DNA from: Gammaproteobacteria bacterium
Lineage (GTDB): Bacteria > Pseudomonadota > Gammaproteobacteria > Legionellales > Legionellaceae
Direction of reading: 5' to 3'
Assembly: GCA_013289415.1 (NCBI GenBank)
Contig: JABDAB010000009.1
Location: 1 to 50,820 of the forward strand
Length of the DNA stretch: 50,820 nucleotides
Shown: positions 34,408-41,768 of the stretch, in pieces
Numbering within the stretch: position 1 is the first letter of the stretch
Layout of the letters: the number at the start of each line of letters is the position of its first letter
Notes under the pieces: model-generated
Seen by the model: the letters and a program-made list of their open reading frames with translations, nothing else
Told to the model about the DNA's origin: nothing
The model's database searches: none
Translations under genes and position numbers: made by a program

Positions 34408-35538
34408 TTACCCTAAAAGCTCCACACACACAGCATGATACATGTCTGCCAGTATTTTCAAATCAGCCAATGCAACGCATTCATTGACTTGATGAATCGT
34501 TGCATTCACCGGCCCCAGTTCAACGACTTCAACGCCAAATGGCGCTATAAATCGACCGTCTGAGGTGCCGCCACTGGTGGATAATTCAGGCGTTTGGCCG
34601 GTGTGCAGTTTAATTGCATTGATACAGCTGGCAAGCAATCGCCCACGTGATGTTAAAAACGGCTCGCCACTCAGTCTCCAGTCAATGGTTGGATTTAATC
34701 CGTGGTTTGCAAAACAGGCTTCTACCTGAGATTTCAACTTGGACGCAGTTTGTTCTGTTGAGTAACGGATATTAAAATGCAGGATTAACTCACCGGGTAT
34801 GATGTTGTTAGCTTCTCCTCCAGCGTGAATGTGGGTGACTTGAAGCGTTGTTGGGGGAAAATGTGCATTGCCTTTGTCCCAGCACGTTGAGGTTAGTTCA
34901 GTCAGTGCCGGACTCAGGGTGTGAATGGGATTTTCTGCCAGATGGGGATAGGCCACATGGCCTTGTTTGCCATGTAAGGTTAATTTTGCGTTGAGTGAGC
35001 CGCGACGGCCAATTTTAAGCATATCACCCACGCGGTTGCTGCTGGAGGGTTCACCCACGATGCAAAAATCAGGATGAATGCCTTGTTCCTTTAATTTAGC
35101 CATGACATAGGGTGTGCCTAAATCATAATCATTGCCTTCCTCACCACTGGTAATTAGAAAGCCCAGACTGCCTGTGAAATGGGGGTGGGCTCTAACAAAT
35201 TGCGCCCCGGCAACCAGCATGCATGCCAGACTGCCTTTCATATCAGCGACACCTCGACCATACAGCATGCCGTTTTCTTCTTGCAGGCGGAAGGGATCAG
35301 TCAGCCATTTTGTGTGATCACCCACGGGCACGACATCCGTGTGACCCGCAAAAACCAGGCACGGTGTGCCGGTTCCAATTTGAGCAAAGAAATTGGAAAC
35401 AGGTGAGTTATCAAAACGTTGGCAATGAAACCCAATGCTCTCCAACATCTGGATCATATAGTCCTGGCAGCCCGCATCATCAGGGGTGATAGAGGGGTAA
35501 CTGATCAGCTTTTGCAGAATATCCTGTATGGTATGCAT
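34408..35538 (-). CDS. dapE: Succinyl-diaminopimelate desuccinylase
   Basis: DapE is a zinc-dependent M20 peptidase-family enzyme that removes succinate from N-succinyl-LL-diaminopimelate in lysine and peptidoglycan precursor synthesis. The 376-residue protein (normal length) shows CLVFAGHTDVVPVGD (metal His and following Asp), LYGRGVADMKGSLA (bridging Asp), ITSGEEGNDYDLGTPYV (catalytic Glu pair), FCIVGEPSSSNRVGDMLKIGRRGS and the C-terminal STSGGTSDGRFIAPFG. It is 35 bases downstream of dapD on the same strand, so the two form a dapDE unit. Confidence 0.97.
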   Translation of the reverse strand: MHTIQDILQKLISYPSITPDDAGCQDYMIQMLESIGFHCQRFDNSPVSNFFAQIGTGTPCLVFAGHTDVVPVGDHTKWLTDPFRLQEENGMLYGRGVADMKGSLACMLVAGAQFVRAHPHFTGSLGFLITSGEEGNDYDLGTPYVMAKLKEQGIHPDFCIVGEPSSSNRVGDMLKIGRRGSLNAKLTLHGKQGHVAYPHLAENPIHTLSPALTELTSTCWDKGNAHFPPTTLQVTHIHAGGEANNIIPGELILHFNIRYSTEQTASKLKSQVEACFANHGLNPTIDWRLSGEPFLTSRGRLLASCINAIKLHTGQTPELSTSGGTSDGRFIAPFGVEVVELGPVNATIHQVNECVALADLKILADMYHAVCVELLG

Positions 35539-35573
35539 TATTTAATCTCTCTTAATGAACGTCCTTCCTTGGG

Positions 35574-36395
35574 CTAACAGTCCCGTAATAACTCATTAAT
35601 ACTAACTTTGGCACGGGTTTTTTCATCAACCTGTTTCACAATCACAGCACAATAAAGACTATGACTCCCATCTTCGCTGGGTAAATTGCCAGCGACTACC
35701 ACAGAACCCGCCGGAATACGTCCATAACTGATTTCTCCCGTCATGCGATTGTAAATTTTTGTGCTTTGGCCGAGAAATACGCCCATTGAGATTACAGAAC
35801 CGCGCTCGACAATAACCCCTTCGACAACTTCAGATCGTGCGCCAATAAAGCAGTTATCTTCAATAATGGTGGGGTTGGCTTGCAAGGGCTCCAACACACC
35901 ACCAATCCCTACACCACCGGAAAGATGCACGTTTTTGCCAATTTGCGCGCAGGATCCAACTGTTGCCCAAGTATCAACCATAACGCCTTCATCAACATAA
36001 GCGCCTATGTTGACATAAGAGGGCATCAGGATCGTATTTTTTCCAATAAATGCCCCGCGACGAGCGATGGCAGGTGGGACAACGCGTACCCCCATGTCGG
36101 CCAGTTCGGCGGGTTCTTTATCTACAAACTTTAAGGGTAATTTATCATAATACTGACAAACGCCCGCATCCATAACTTGGTTTGGATGAATTCGGAATGA
36201 AAGCAGGATCGCTTTTTTCAGCCATTGATGCACCAGCCAGTCGCCATTAATTTGTTCGGCAACACGAAAATGACCACGATCCAAGCCTGCAATGACCTCT
36301 TCTATCGCATCATAGAGTTCAGTTGAGGCGGAGTCAGGGGTTAAGGTTTGTCGTTGTTCGAATTGTTGTTCAATCAGGTGTTGTAATGAGTTCAT
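35574..36395 (-). CDS. dapD: Tetrahydrodipicolinate N-succinyltransferase
   Basis: DapD transfers succinyl from succinyl-CoA to tetrahydrodipicolinate, the first step of the succinylase branch to diaminopimelate and lysine. The 273-residue protein has the normal N-terminal helical domain and a left-handed beta-helix of hexapeptide repeats ([41 protein letters not shown]). The motif [25 protein letters not shown] is strongly conserved in DapD. It is the first gene of the dapDE pair. Confidence 0.97.
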   Translation of the reverse strand: MNSLQHLIEQQFEQRQTLTPDSASTELYDAIEEVIAGLDRGHFRVAEQINGDWLVHQWLKKAILLSFRIHPNQVMDAGVCQYYDKLPLKFVDKEPAELADMGVRVVPPAIARRGAFIGKNTILMPSYVNIGAYVDEGVMVDTWATVGSCAQIGKNVHLSGGVGIGGVLEPLQANPTIIEDNCFIGARSEVVEGVIVERGSVISMGVFLGQSTKIYNRMTGEISYGRIPAGSVVVAGNLPSEDGSHSLYCAVIVKQVDEKTRAKVSINELLRDC

Positions 36396-36423
36396 AAAGG
36401 TGCCTTTATTGTTGGGGTTTTGC

Positions 36424-36460
36424 GTAGGGTGGGCAAAGGAGCGGGAGCGACGTGCCCACC
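36424..36460 (+). repeat. GTAGGGTGGGC repeat, full copy
   Basis: A 37-base unit starting GTAGGGTGGGCAAAGGAGCG and ending GACGTGCCCACC, whose GGTGGGCA/TGCCCACC ends form a stem. It lies between dapD and the promoter of the lipid A operon. The same unit occurs inside a coding region at 38061-38098 and as a partial copy at 34376-34405. Confidence 0.8.
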
Positions 36461-36511
36461 ATGTTCAAAGTAGGTTATAGTATATACCGATAACCACAAA
36501 ACATGAATTAA

Positions 36512-36520
36512 TGGTATAAT
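36512..36520 (+). promoter_or_regulatory. Extended -10 promoter of the lipid A amino-sugar operon
   Basis: TGG-TATAAT (36512-36520) is a perfect extended -10 element. No good -35 box is visible 17 bases upstream, which is common for this promoter type. The start would be near 36527, about 26 bases before the first gene. Confidence 0.55.
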
Positions 36521-36552
36521 ACAGTCTCAATTGCAGTGGACAAAATATCATC

Positions 36553-37512
36553 ATGACTGACATCAAAATTTCTGTAATAGCCCCCATGTATAATGAAGAG
36601 GCTGTTATTGAGCTTTATCTTGAGAAAACGATTGAAGTATTGAGTAAAAATTATTCAAATTATGAGCTGATTCTGATTGATGACGGATCCATTGATCACA
36701 CTGTTTCGCGTTGTATGTCCTATATTAAATCCAATAAAAACATACGTCTGATTTCATTTTCACGCAATTATGGTCACGAAATAGCCTCCACGGCAGGCTT
36801 GGATCATGCATTGGGTGATTATGTTATTTTGATGGACACAGACTTGCAGCATCCACCAGAACTGATTCCAGATATGGTAAAAAAAGCAGGAGAGGGGTTT
36901 GATGTGGTGTGTGCCTCACGGACTAATCGTGAACACGAATCATGGTTTAAAAAAATTACAGCCCGTCTGTTTTATCGTTTGTCCAGAGAAATGACGGGTT
37001 TTGATCTTCACTCTGACACAGGTAATTTTCGTTTGCTCAGTCGAAAAGTGGTGGACTCTCTTGGGAAAATGAAAGAAAGTAATCGTCATTTGATTATGAT
37101 GTTTGCTTATGTGGGCTATAAAACGGCGAGTATCAGCTATCATTGCCCACCGAGAGTTGCAGGAAAAAGTAAGTATAATTTTCGAAAATTAATTATTTTA
37201 TCGCTGGATTCCATTGTTGGATTTTCATCACGACCATTGCGTATCATGTCCTGTTTTTCTGTGATGATTAGTATCGTTATGATGGTGTACGCAGGTTTTA
37301 TTTTGATGGAAAAATTGTTTGCCCATCAACAGCTAGCAGATGGTATAGCGTCCGTTATTTTCCTGACTGCAGGTTTGTTTTCGATTCTGTTTCTGTTTCT
37401 GGCCATCATTTCCGAATACATCGGTCGGATCCTGATAGAAACGAAAAATCGTCCTTTATACAATATTAAAAAAGAAATTACGCATGACTCTATTAATAAC
37501 CAGCCTGATTGA
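36553..37512 (+). CDS. Family 2 polyprenyl-phosphate glycosyltransferase (FlmF2/ArnC-like)
   Basis: A 319-residue membrane-anchored GT2 enzyme. The N-terminal catalytic domain has ISVIAPMYNEEAVIELYLEK, LILIDDGSIDHT, the metal-binding LMDTDLQHPPELI and SDTGNFRLLSRK. Two C-terminal membrane helices follow (VMISIVMMVYAGFILMEK and VIFLTAGLFSILFLFLAII), then EYIGRILIETKNRPLY, typical of DPM1/GtrB/ArnC-type transferases. With the downstream deacetylase and ArnT-like gene it matches the Francisella FlmF2-NaxD-FlmK set, in which FlmF2 makes undecaprenyl-phosphate-GalNAc. The sugar is inferred. It overlaps the next gene by 29 bases. Confidence 0.88.
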   Translation: MTDIKISVIAPMYNEEAVIELYLEKTIEVLSKNYSNYELILIDDGSIDHTVSRCMSYIKSNKNIRLISFSRNYGHEIASTAGLDHALGDYVILMDTDLQHPPELIPDMVKKAGEGFDVVCASRTNREHESWFKKITARLFYRLSREMTGFDLHSDTGNFRLLSRKVVDSLGKMKESNRHLIMMFAYVGYKTASISYHCPPRVAGKSKYNFRKLIILSLDSIVGFSSRPLRIMSCFSVMISIVMMVYAGFILMEKLFAHQQLADGIASVIFLTAGLFSILFLFLAIISEYIGRILIETKNRPLYNIKKEITHDSINNQPD

Positions 37513-38353
37513 AAACAAACAAATCATACTATGCGCTGATGATTACGCACAAAACACATCGATTTCTGAAGGCATTGTGCACTTGGCAGAACAAGGGCGT
37601 ATCAATGCGACCAGCTGCATGGTGAATTCGAAGGCGTGGAATGAAGCACATCAGGCATTGCATCCTATACAATCCACAACCTATATTGGTCTGCATTTTA
37701 ATTTGACCCACGGTGACGCCCTGAGTCCACGCTGGAAAAAAAACTATGGTGTTCAGCTGCCGGGAATGGCCAGTTTATTGAAACAATCCTATTTACGACG
37801 CTTGAATCCGGAAGTCATTGCAGCAGAAATTATGGCCCAACTTGATGCATATACCCACGCCATGAATGCATATCCAGATTTTATTGATGGCCATCAACAT
37901 ATTCACCAGCTGCCTGTTATTCGTGAAGCTCTACTTGCGGTTTACGGTGATCTTCCACCGGGCATATTTATTCGAAAAACCAGCAATGGTTGGCTAGATT
38001 TATTATCACCCGATGGTTTTCCAAAACGCCAACTGATTGCTCTGCTGGGCGGAATTGCAAGTAGGGTGGGCAAAGGAGCCAGCGGCGACGTGCCCACCAG
38101 ATTCACAAACTCAAGTTTTTCCGGTATTTATAATTTTAAAGATGCGGTAAATTACAGGCATTATTTCAAGCGATTTTTAAATCATAGTCGGGATGGCGGG
38201 CTTATCATGTGTCATCCGGGAAATTTGTCAGAAGATGTGAGAGATCCATTGCATCTCTATCGCCATCATGAGCTAGGCTATTTTATGAGTGATGAATATT
38301 TGAGTGACCTGGATAGTCATTCGTTTCAATTAAAGCGTAAAGAGGCTAAATAG
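37484..38353 (+). CDS. YdjC/ChbG-family carbohydrate deacetylase (NaxD-like)
   Basis: A 289-residue deacetylase of the YdjC family. The metal and catalytic motif is IILCADDYAQNTSISEGI near the N-terminus, followed by GLHFNLTHG, DGHQHIHQLP and a C-terminal GLIMCHPG. In Francisella the homologous position is held by NaxD, which removes acetate from undecaprenyl-phosphate-GalNAc so that galactosamine can be added to lipid A. Residues about 193-205 (SRVGKGASGDVPT) are encoded by a copy of the intergenic GTAGGGTGGGC repeat that sits in frame at 38061-38098, in a loop before TNSSFSGIYNF. The surrounding motifs are intact, so the enzyme may still work. Confidence 0.85.
   Translation: MTLLITSLIENKQIILCADDYAQNTSISEGIVHLAEQGRINATSCMVNSKAWNEAHQALHPIQSTTYIGLHFNLTHGDALSPRWKKNYGVQLPGMASLLKQSYLRRLNPEVIAAEIMAQLDAYTHAMNAYPDFIDGHQHIHQLPVIREALLAVYGDLPPGIFIRKTSNGWLDLLSPDGFPKRQLIALLGGIASRVGKGASGDVPTRFTNSSFSGIYNFKDAVNYRHYFKRFLNHSRDGGLIMCHPGNLSEDVRDPLHLYRHHELGYFMSDEYLSDLDSHSFQLKRKEAK
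38061..38098 (+). repeat. GTAGGGTGGGC repeat inserted within the deacetylase gene
   Basis: A 38-base copy of the unit at 36424-36460 (one base longer and different in the GCCAGCGGC middle). It is read through in frame and adds about 13 residues rich in Gly, Ser and Lys to the NaxD-like protein. No stop or frame change results. Confidence 0.85.
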
Positions 38354-38354
38354 C

Positions 38355-39857
38355 ATGGCAAACTACTTACCCGACGTAGGGAAATTCAGTTTTCCTTTTC
38401 GAAGCCGCATGGTTTTGTTTTTCCTACTGATCAGCCGCATGTTGGCAATGTATTTTATGCCACTGAATGACTCTACCGAAGCGCGTTATGGCGAAATAGC
38501 CCGTATTATGCTTGAAACGGGCAATTGGGTGACGCCTATGCAAAGTTATGGCGAGCCTTTTTGGGCCAAACCACCCTTATCAACTTGGGCATCTGCATTG
38601 TCCATGAAGTTATTTGGAGTGAACGAATTCGCAGCACGCCTGCCAAGCCTGTTGTTCTCAATCGGCGTATTGTGGCTGGTTTGGGATTTGGCAAAAAAAC
38701 GCAGTGGTCCACAGGTGGCAATGATCGCAACATTGGTACTGGCCGGTTGTGTGTTTTTTTTCCTGAATGCGGGCACTGTGATGACCGATCCGGCTCTGAT
38801 TTTTTGTACGACACTGAGTTTGTTTGCCTTCTGGCACGCTGTTGTGATTAAAAACAAAGTTTGGGGTTATGTGTTTTTTGCAGGTTTAGGCTTAGGACTG
38901 CTAGCCAAAGGCCCTATTGCACTCGTTTTAACGGGTATGCCTATTTTTTTCTGGGTATTGAGACATAAGCAGCGCTGGACAGCACTTTGGCAACACTTGC
39001 CGTGGATCACGGGTGGACTACTGATGCTGTTGATTGCGCTACCGTGGTACGCATTAGCTGAGCTAAGAACACCTGGCTTTATCAATTACTTTATAGTGGG
39101 GGAGAACTTCCATCGATTTATGGATCCGGGCTGGGGTGGGGACAAATATGGTTTTGCACACACAGCACCCCTTGGAATGATTTGGATCTATGCGTTTCTG
39201 GGAATTTTTCCCTGGCCAATTATGGGGTTGGTTTGGCTGAGATACCACGGAAAAGAGTTGCCCACTTTATGCAAAGATAACGATGGCTGGGTCAGTTACT
39301 TACTTCTTTGTATATTTGTGCCTTTGTGTTTCTTCACTTTTTCCAGAAATATTATCTATCCCTATGTTTTTCCCAGCTTGCCTGCCTTCGCAATATTATT
39401 TGCTGAATTCGCAAAACGCAGTCATGTGAATATAAAAACCGAAACCAGAGTGGTCTCATGTGCTGCCATTACCGGGGTTATTTTCCTTTTAGTATCGGCT
39501 TTATTTATATTTAAACCTGAATGGGTTTCAAAATCACAATATCGCATGGTCATGGCTTTTAAAAACCAGAGGCCTGCAGCGGAAAGCAGATTGATTTATT
39601 GGTCGCACAAAACGGATTATTCTGCACGGTTCTATTCTGCAGGCAGGGTAATCGCTACACTGGATCCCATGGAATTGCGAAGCCTGCTATCGAATAATGT
39701 AGACAATTATATCGTCTTCAATTCAGCTCAAAAGATCCCCATTCCAAACGAGTTTCGCGAGCATTTAACGGAAATCACGACGATTCATGCGTTAAAAGAT
39801 CAGTGGGTTTTATTTCGGTTTTCTCCGGCAAGTAACACGCCAAAACACCTGCAATAA
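38355..39857 (+). CDS. ArnT/FlmK-like lipid A glycosyltransferase
   Basis: A 500-residue GT83/PMT-family inner-membrane protein with about 12 helices. The first periplasmic loop has NDSTEARYGEIARIMLETG and PFWAKPPLSTWASALSMKLF, the ArnT catalytic-loop pattern with the conserved acidic pair. A short soluble C-terminal domain follows. ArnT-type enzymes move an amino sugar from undecaprenyl phosphate to lipid A phosphates on the periplasmic side, lowering negative charge and resistance to cationic peptides. In Francisella FlmK does this with galactosamine. It starts one base after the deacetylase stop. Its last 83 bases overlap the 3' end of the convergent MFS gene. Confidence 0.88.
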   Translation: MANYLPDVGKFSFPFRSRMVLFFLLISRMLAMYFMPLNDSTEARYGEIARIMLETGNWVTPMQSYGEPFWAKPPLSTWASALSMKLFGVNEFAARLPSLLFSIGVLWLVWDLAKKRSGPQVAMIATLVLAGCVFFFLNAGTVMTDPALIFCTTLSLFAFWHAVVIKNKVWGYVFFAGLGLGLLAKGPIALVLTGMPIFFWVLRHKQRWTALWQHLPWITGGLLMLLIALPWYALAELRTPGFINYFIVGENFHRFMDPGWGGDKYGFAHTAPLGMIWIYAFLGIFPWPIMGLVWLRYHGKELPTLCKDNDGWVSYLLLCIFVPLCFFTFSRNIIYPYVFPSLPAFAILFAEFAKRSHVNIKTETRVVSCAAITGVIFLLVSALFIFKPEWVSKSQYRMVMAFKNQRPAAESRLIYWSHKTDYSARFYSAGRVIATLDPMELRSLLSNNVDNYIVFNSAQKIPIPNEFREHLTEITTIHALKDQWVLFRFSPASNTPKHLQ

Positions 39858-41013
39858 GTAACGATCCCGGAATAACTAACAACGCGCTTTGATAATTCTC
39901 CAGTGTATAACTCGTCCCGGTCGTGCTAAATAAATCAAGTAGAAAACCCACAAAAGGCTGTAGCAGAGGGGTGGTAACAAGAGCCAAGGTATTAATAAAG
40001 CCAGTACAGGTTGACAGGGAACCAGCCGGGGATAGTTCGTTAGCAATAGGATAAGTCAATATGTACGCACCACAGCAAAGACCAACCAGGAATATTAAAC
40101 TACCGACCCAGACATGGCTTTGTGTGGGCCAGTAAATCAAAATCAAAAACAGGATGGTGGTGGATAGGGACGAAACAAAAATAAGAGGTTTACGACGCGT
40201 TAATCGTGCACCGAGCCAACCAAATGTCGGACAGCTTATCGCAGTGCCCAGAAAAAATATGGCGTTTATAAAGCTGGCCTCTTTTATGCTGCAGTTTAAT
40301 TTGACTTGAATAAAGGATGAAGCCCACATTGCGCCAAACACAGTAACTATCGTAAAAGTTAGCCCGATAAAAGCACCATTAATCCAAAGTTTTTTATTCT
40401 TGAGAATAGCCAAGACTTGTTGTTGGTAGTGTTGTATAGGCGTTTTTGAAGCGGGTTGAGCCGGTATGTATATCCAGGCTAGCATGGATATTACGATTCC
40501 CATAACACCCGCCCCATAGATAAAATATCGCCAGCCCCAATGTGAAACAATCGAGCCCAGACTAATGATCCCGATGACTGTGGCTAGCAAACCAATGGTT
40601 TCGGAAAGGCCTATCATGAATGAAAATTGACGTAACGGAAAATGTTCTCGCAATAAATGGGATAACCCCACAAATGCAAAAGCTGATCCTATTCCGATCA
40701 GCGTACGCCCTGCAAATAATCCCACCAAGCTATAACTTGAGGCAAAAGCAAAACAGCCAATACTGCACAGCAGGGTAGTCACGGACAATAACACGCGTGG
40801 ATTTTTGCAGTCGAACAGAACACCAACCGGAATTTGCAAGCCTGTATATACAATATAAAACGAAGCACTTAATGCTCCGGCAATTAACGCGGAGAGATGC
40901 ATGTCATGCATAATTTCGCCAATAACCACACCTGACGACAGTTGCAGAAAAAATTGAAATAATACGAATAAGACACTAACTAACCAAATACGTAGAGGTG
41001 TTGATGGACTCAT
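39775..41013 (-). CDS. Major facilitator superfamily transporter
   Basis: A 412-residue, 12-helix MFS protein. Visible features are the helix 2-3 loop GVLFDCKNPRVLLS (a degenerate form of the MFS GxLxDrxgrR motif), GRTLIGIGSAFAFVGLSHLL and a matching C-terminal half with FGWLGARLTRRKPLIF. The last repeat unit is FVGFLLDLFSTTGTSYTLENYQ. The substrate cannot be told. Similar carriers are abundant in Legionella and Coxiella relatives, where several import amino acids or nucleosides. It lies 13 bases after csiV on the same strand. The 3' end runs 83 bases into the convergent FlmK-like gene. Confidence 0.85.
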   Translation of the reverse strand: MSPSTPLRIWLVSVLFVLFQFFLQLSSGVVIGEIMHDMHLSALIAGALSASFYIVYTGLQIPVGVLFDCKNPRVLLSVTTLLCSIGCFAFASSYSLVGLFAGRTLIGIGSAFAFVGLSHLLREHFPLRQFSFMIGLSETIGLLATVIGIISLGSIVSHWGWRYFIYGAGVMGIVISMLAWIYIPAQPASKTPIQHYQQQVLAILKNKKLWINGAFIGLTFTIVTVFGAMWASSFIQVKLNCSIKEASFINAIFFLGTAISCPTFGWLGARLTRRKPLIFVSSLSTTILFLILIYWPTQSHVWVGSLIFLVGLCCGAYILTYPIANELSPAGSLSTCTGFINTLALVTTPLLQPFVGFLLDLFSTTGTSYTLENYQSALLVIPGSLLIAGVLACYLPEKTEIKPTDLLTHESS

Positions 41014-41026
41014 TATCTTTACCGAT

Positions 41027-41584
41027 TTAAGTAATTTGGTGGACTTTGATTAGCATGCCCGCTTGTGGGTGATCAAGATAATAAACGGTTCCAGGCTTGA
41101 GACGTTGTTTTTGCGAGAACAAAAACGCAGTTTGGTTGTTGCCCGGGGTTGAAAAAAGTAAATCGGTATCCAGTAAATAATAATTGCTACGCCGAATTCG
41201 CAGAGTCCCTTCAATGTTCCAGCCATTGCGATTAACAGCAGATAAAGCAACGGCTCTTTGATTGTTGGCTGGTTGTAACCACGTATAATGAGCCAGCACG
41301 TGGTAATTGGTTTTACGATTTAATGCCCAATATTCACTACTTAACTGCGATGAACTGGCAGGTAAAGTATGGTATGGCGTCATTGCGCCATTAACTGTAT
41401 TTTGCAACGGGATAGCATGTTGCGTATCAGGCGCCAGTGGCGGCGTGATATTATTTGCATTGTGCTGTGATGTTTGTTGATGCGTGAATACAATCATGTC
41501 TACTTGATACAGTGTCGACTGCTGGCTGGCTTGGCTCAGGCACGACAATAAAAATAAACAGGTGAGGGTGGTTATTCGTAGCAT
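41027..41584 (-). CDS. csiV: CsiV-family periplasmic protein
   Basis: A 185-residue exported protein with a signal peptide (RITTLTCLFLLSCLSQASQ). It has the CsiV pattern (PF10972): YQVDMIVFTHQQ near the start, a middle EYWALNRKTNYHVLAHYTWLQP, then GTLRIRRSNYYLLDTDLLF and GTVYYLDHPQAGMLIKV. CsiV in Shewanella is a peptidoglycan-binding protein that activates the PBP LpoA/PBP1a system under D-amino acid stress; the same role is assumed here. It heads a two-gene unit with the MFS transporter. Confidence 0.85.
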   Translation of the reverse strand: MLRITTLTCLFLLSCLSQASQQSTLYQVDMIVFTHQQTSQHNANNITPPLAPDTQHAIPLQNTVNGAMTPYHTLPASSSQLSSEYWALNRKTNYHVLAHYTWLQPANNQRAVALSAVNRNGWNIEGTLRIRRSNYYLLDTDLLFSTPGNNQTAFLFSQKQRLKPGTVYYLDHPQAGMLIKVHQIT

Positions 41585-41768
41585 ATCAGGATCTTACCTA
41601 AGATTAATTGGAGTATTATATACTATTATTATTATTGTTTCGACCAATGGTCGTGGCTCGGCACGGCTGTCGCATTATAATTTGTAAAATTCCAATATTG
41701 TACCATAATCAAATGTATGTATATGCAATTATTGTGCAAGTAATGCATGTGGAATATAGGAGAAAACT

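Noticed and set aside
39775..39857. The 83-base overlap of the FlmK-like and MFS genes as an error in one of the two reading frames
   Set aside because: Both proteins keep plausible C-termini, and neither frame is broken; convergent overlaps of this size do occur.
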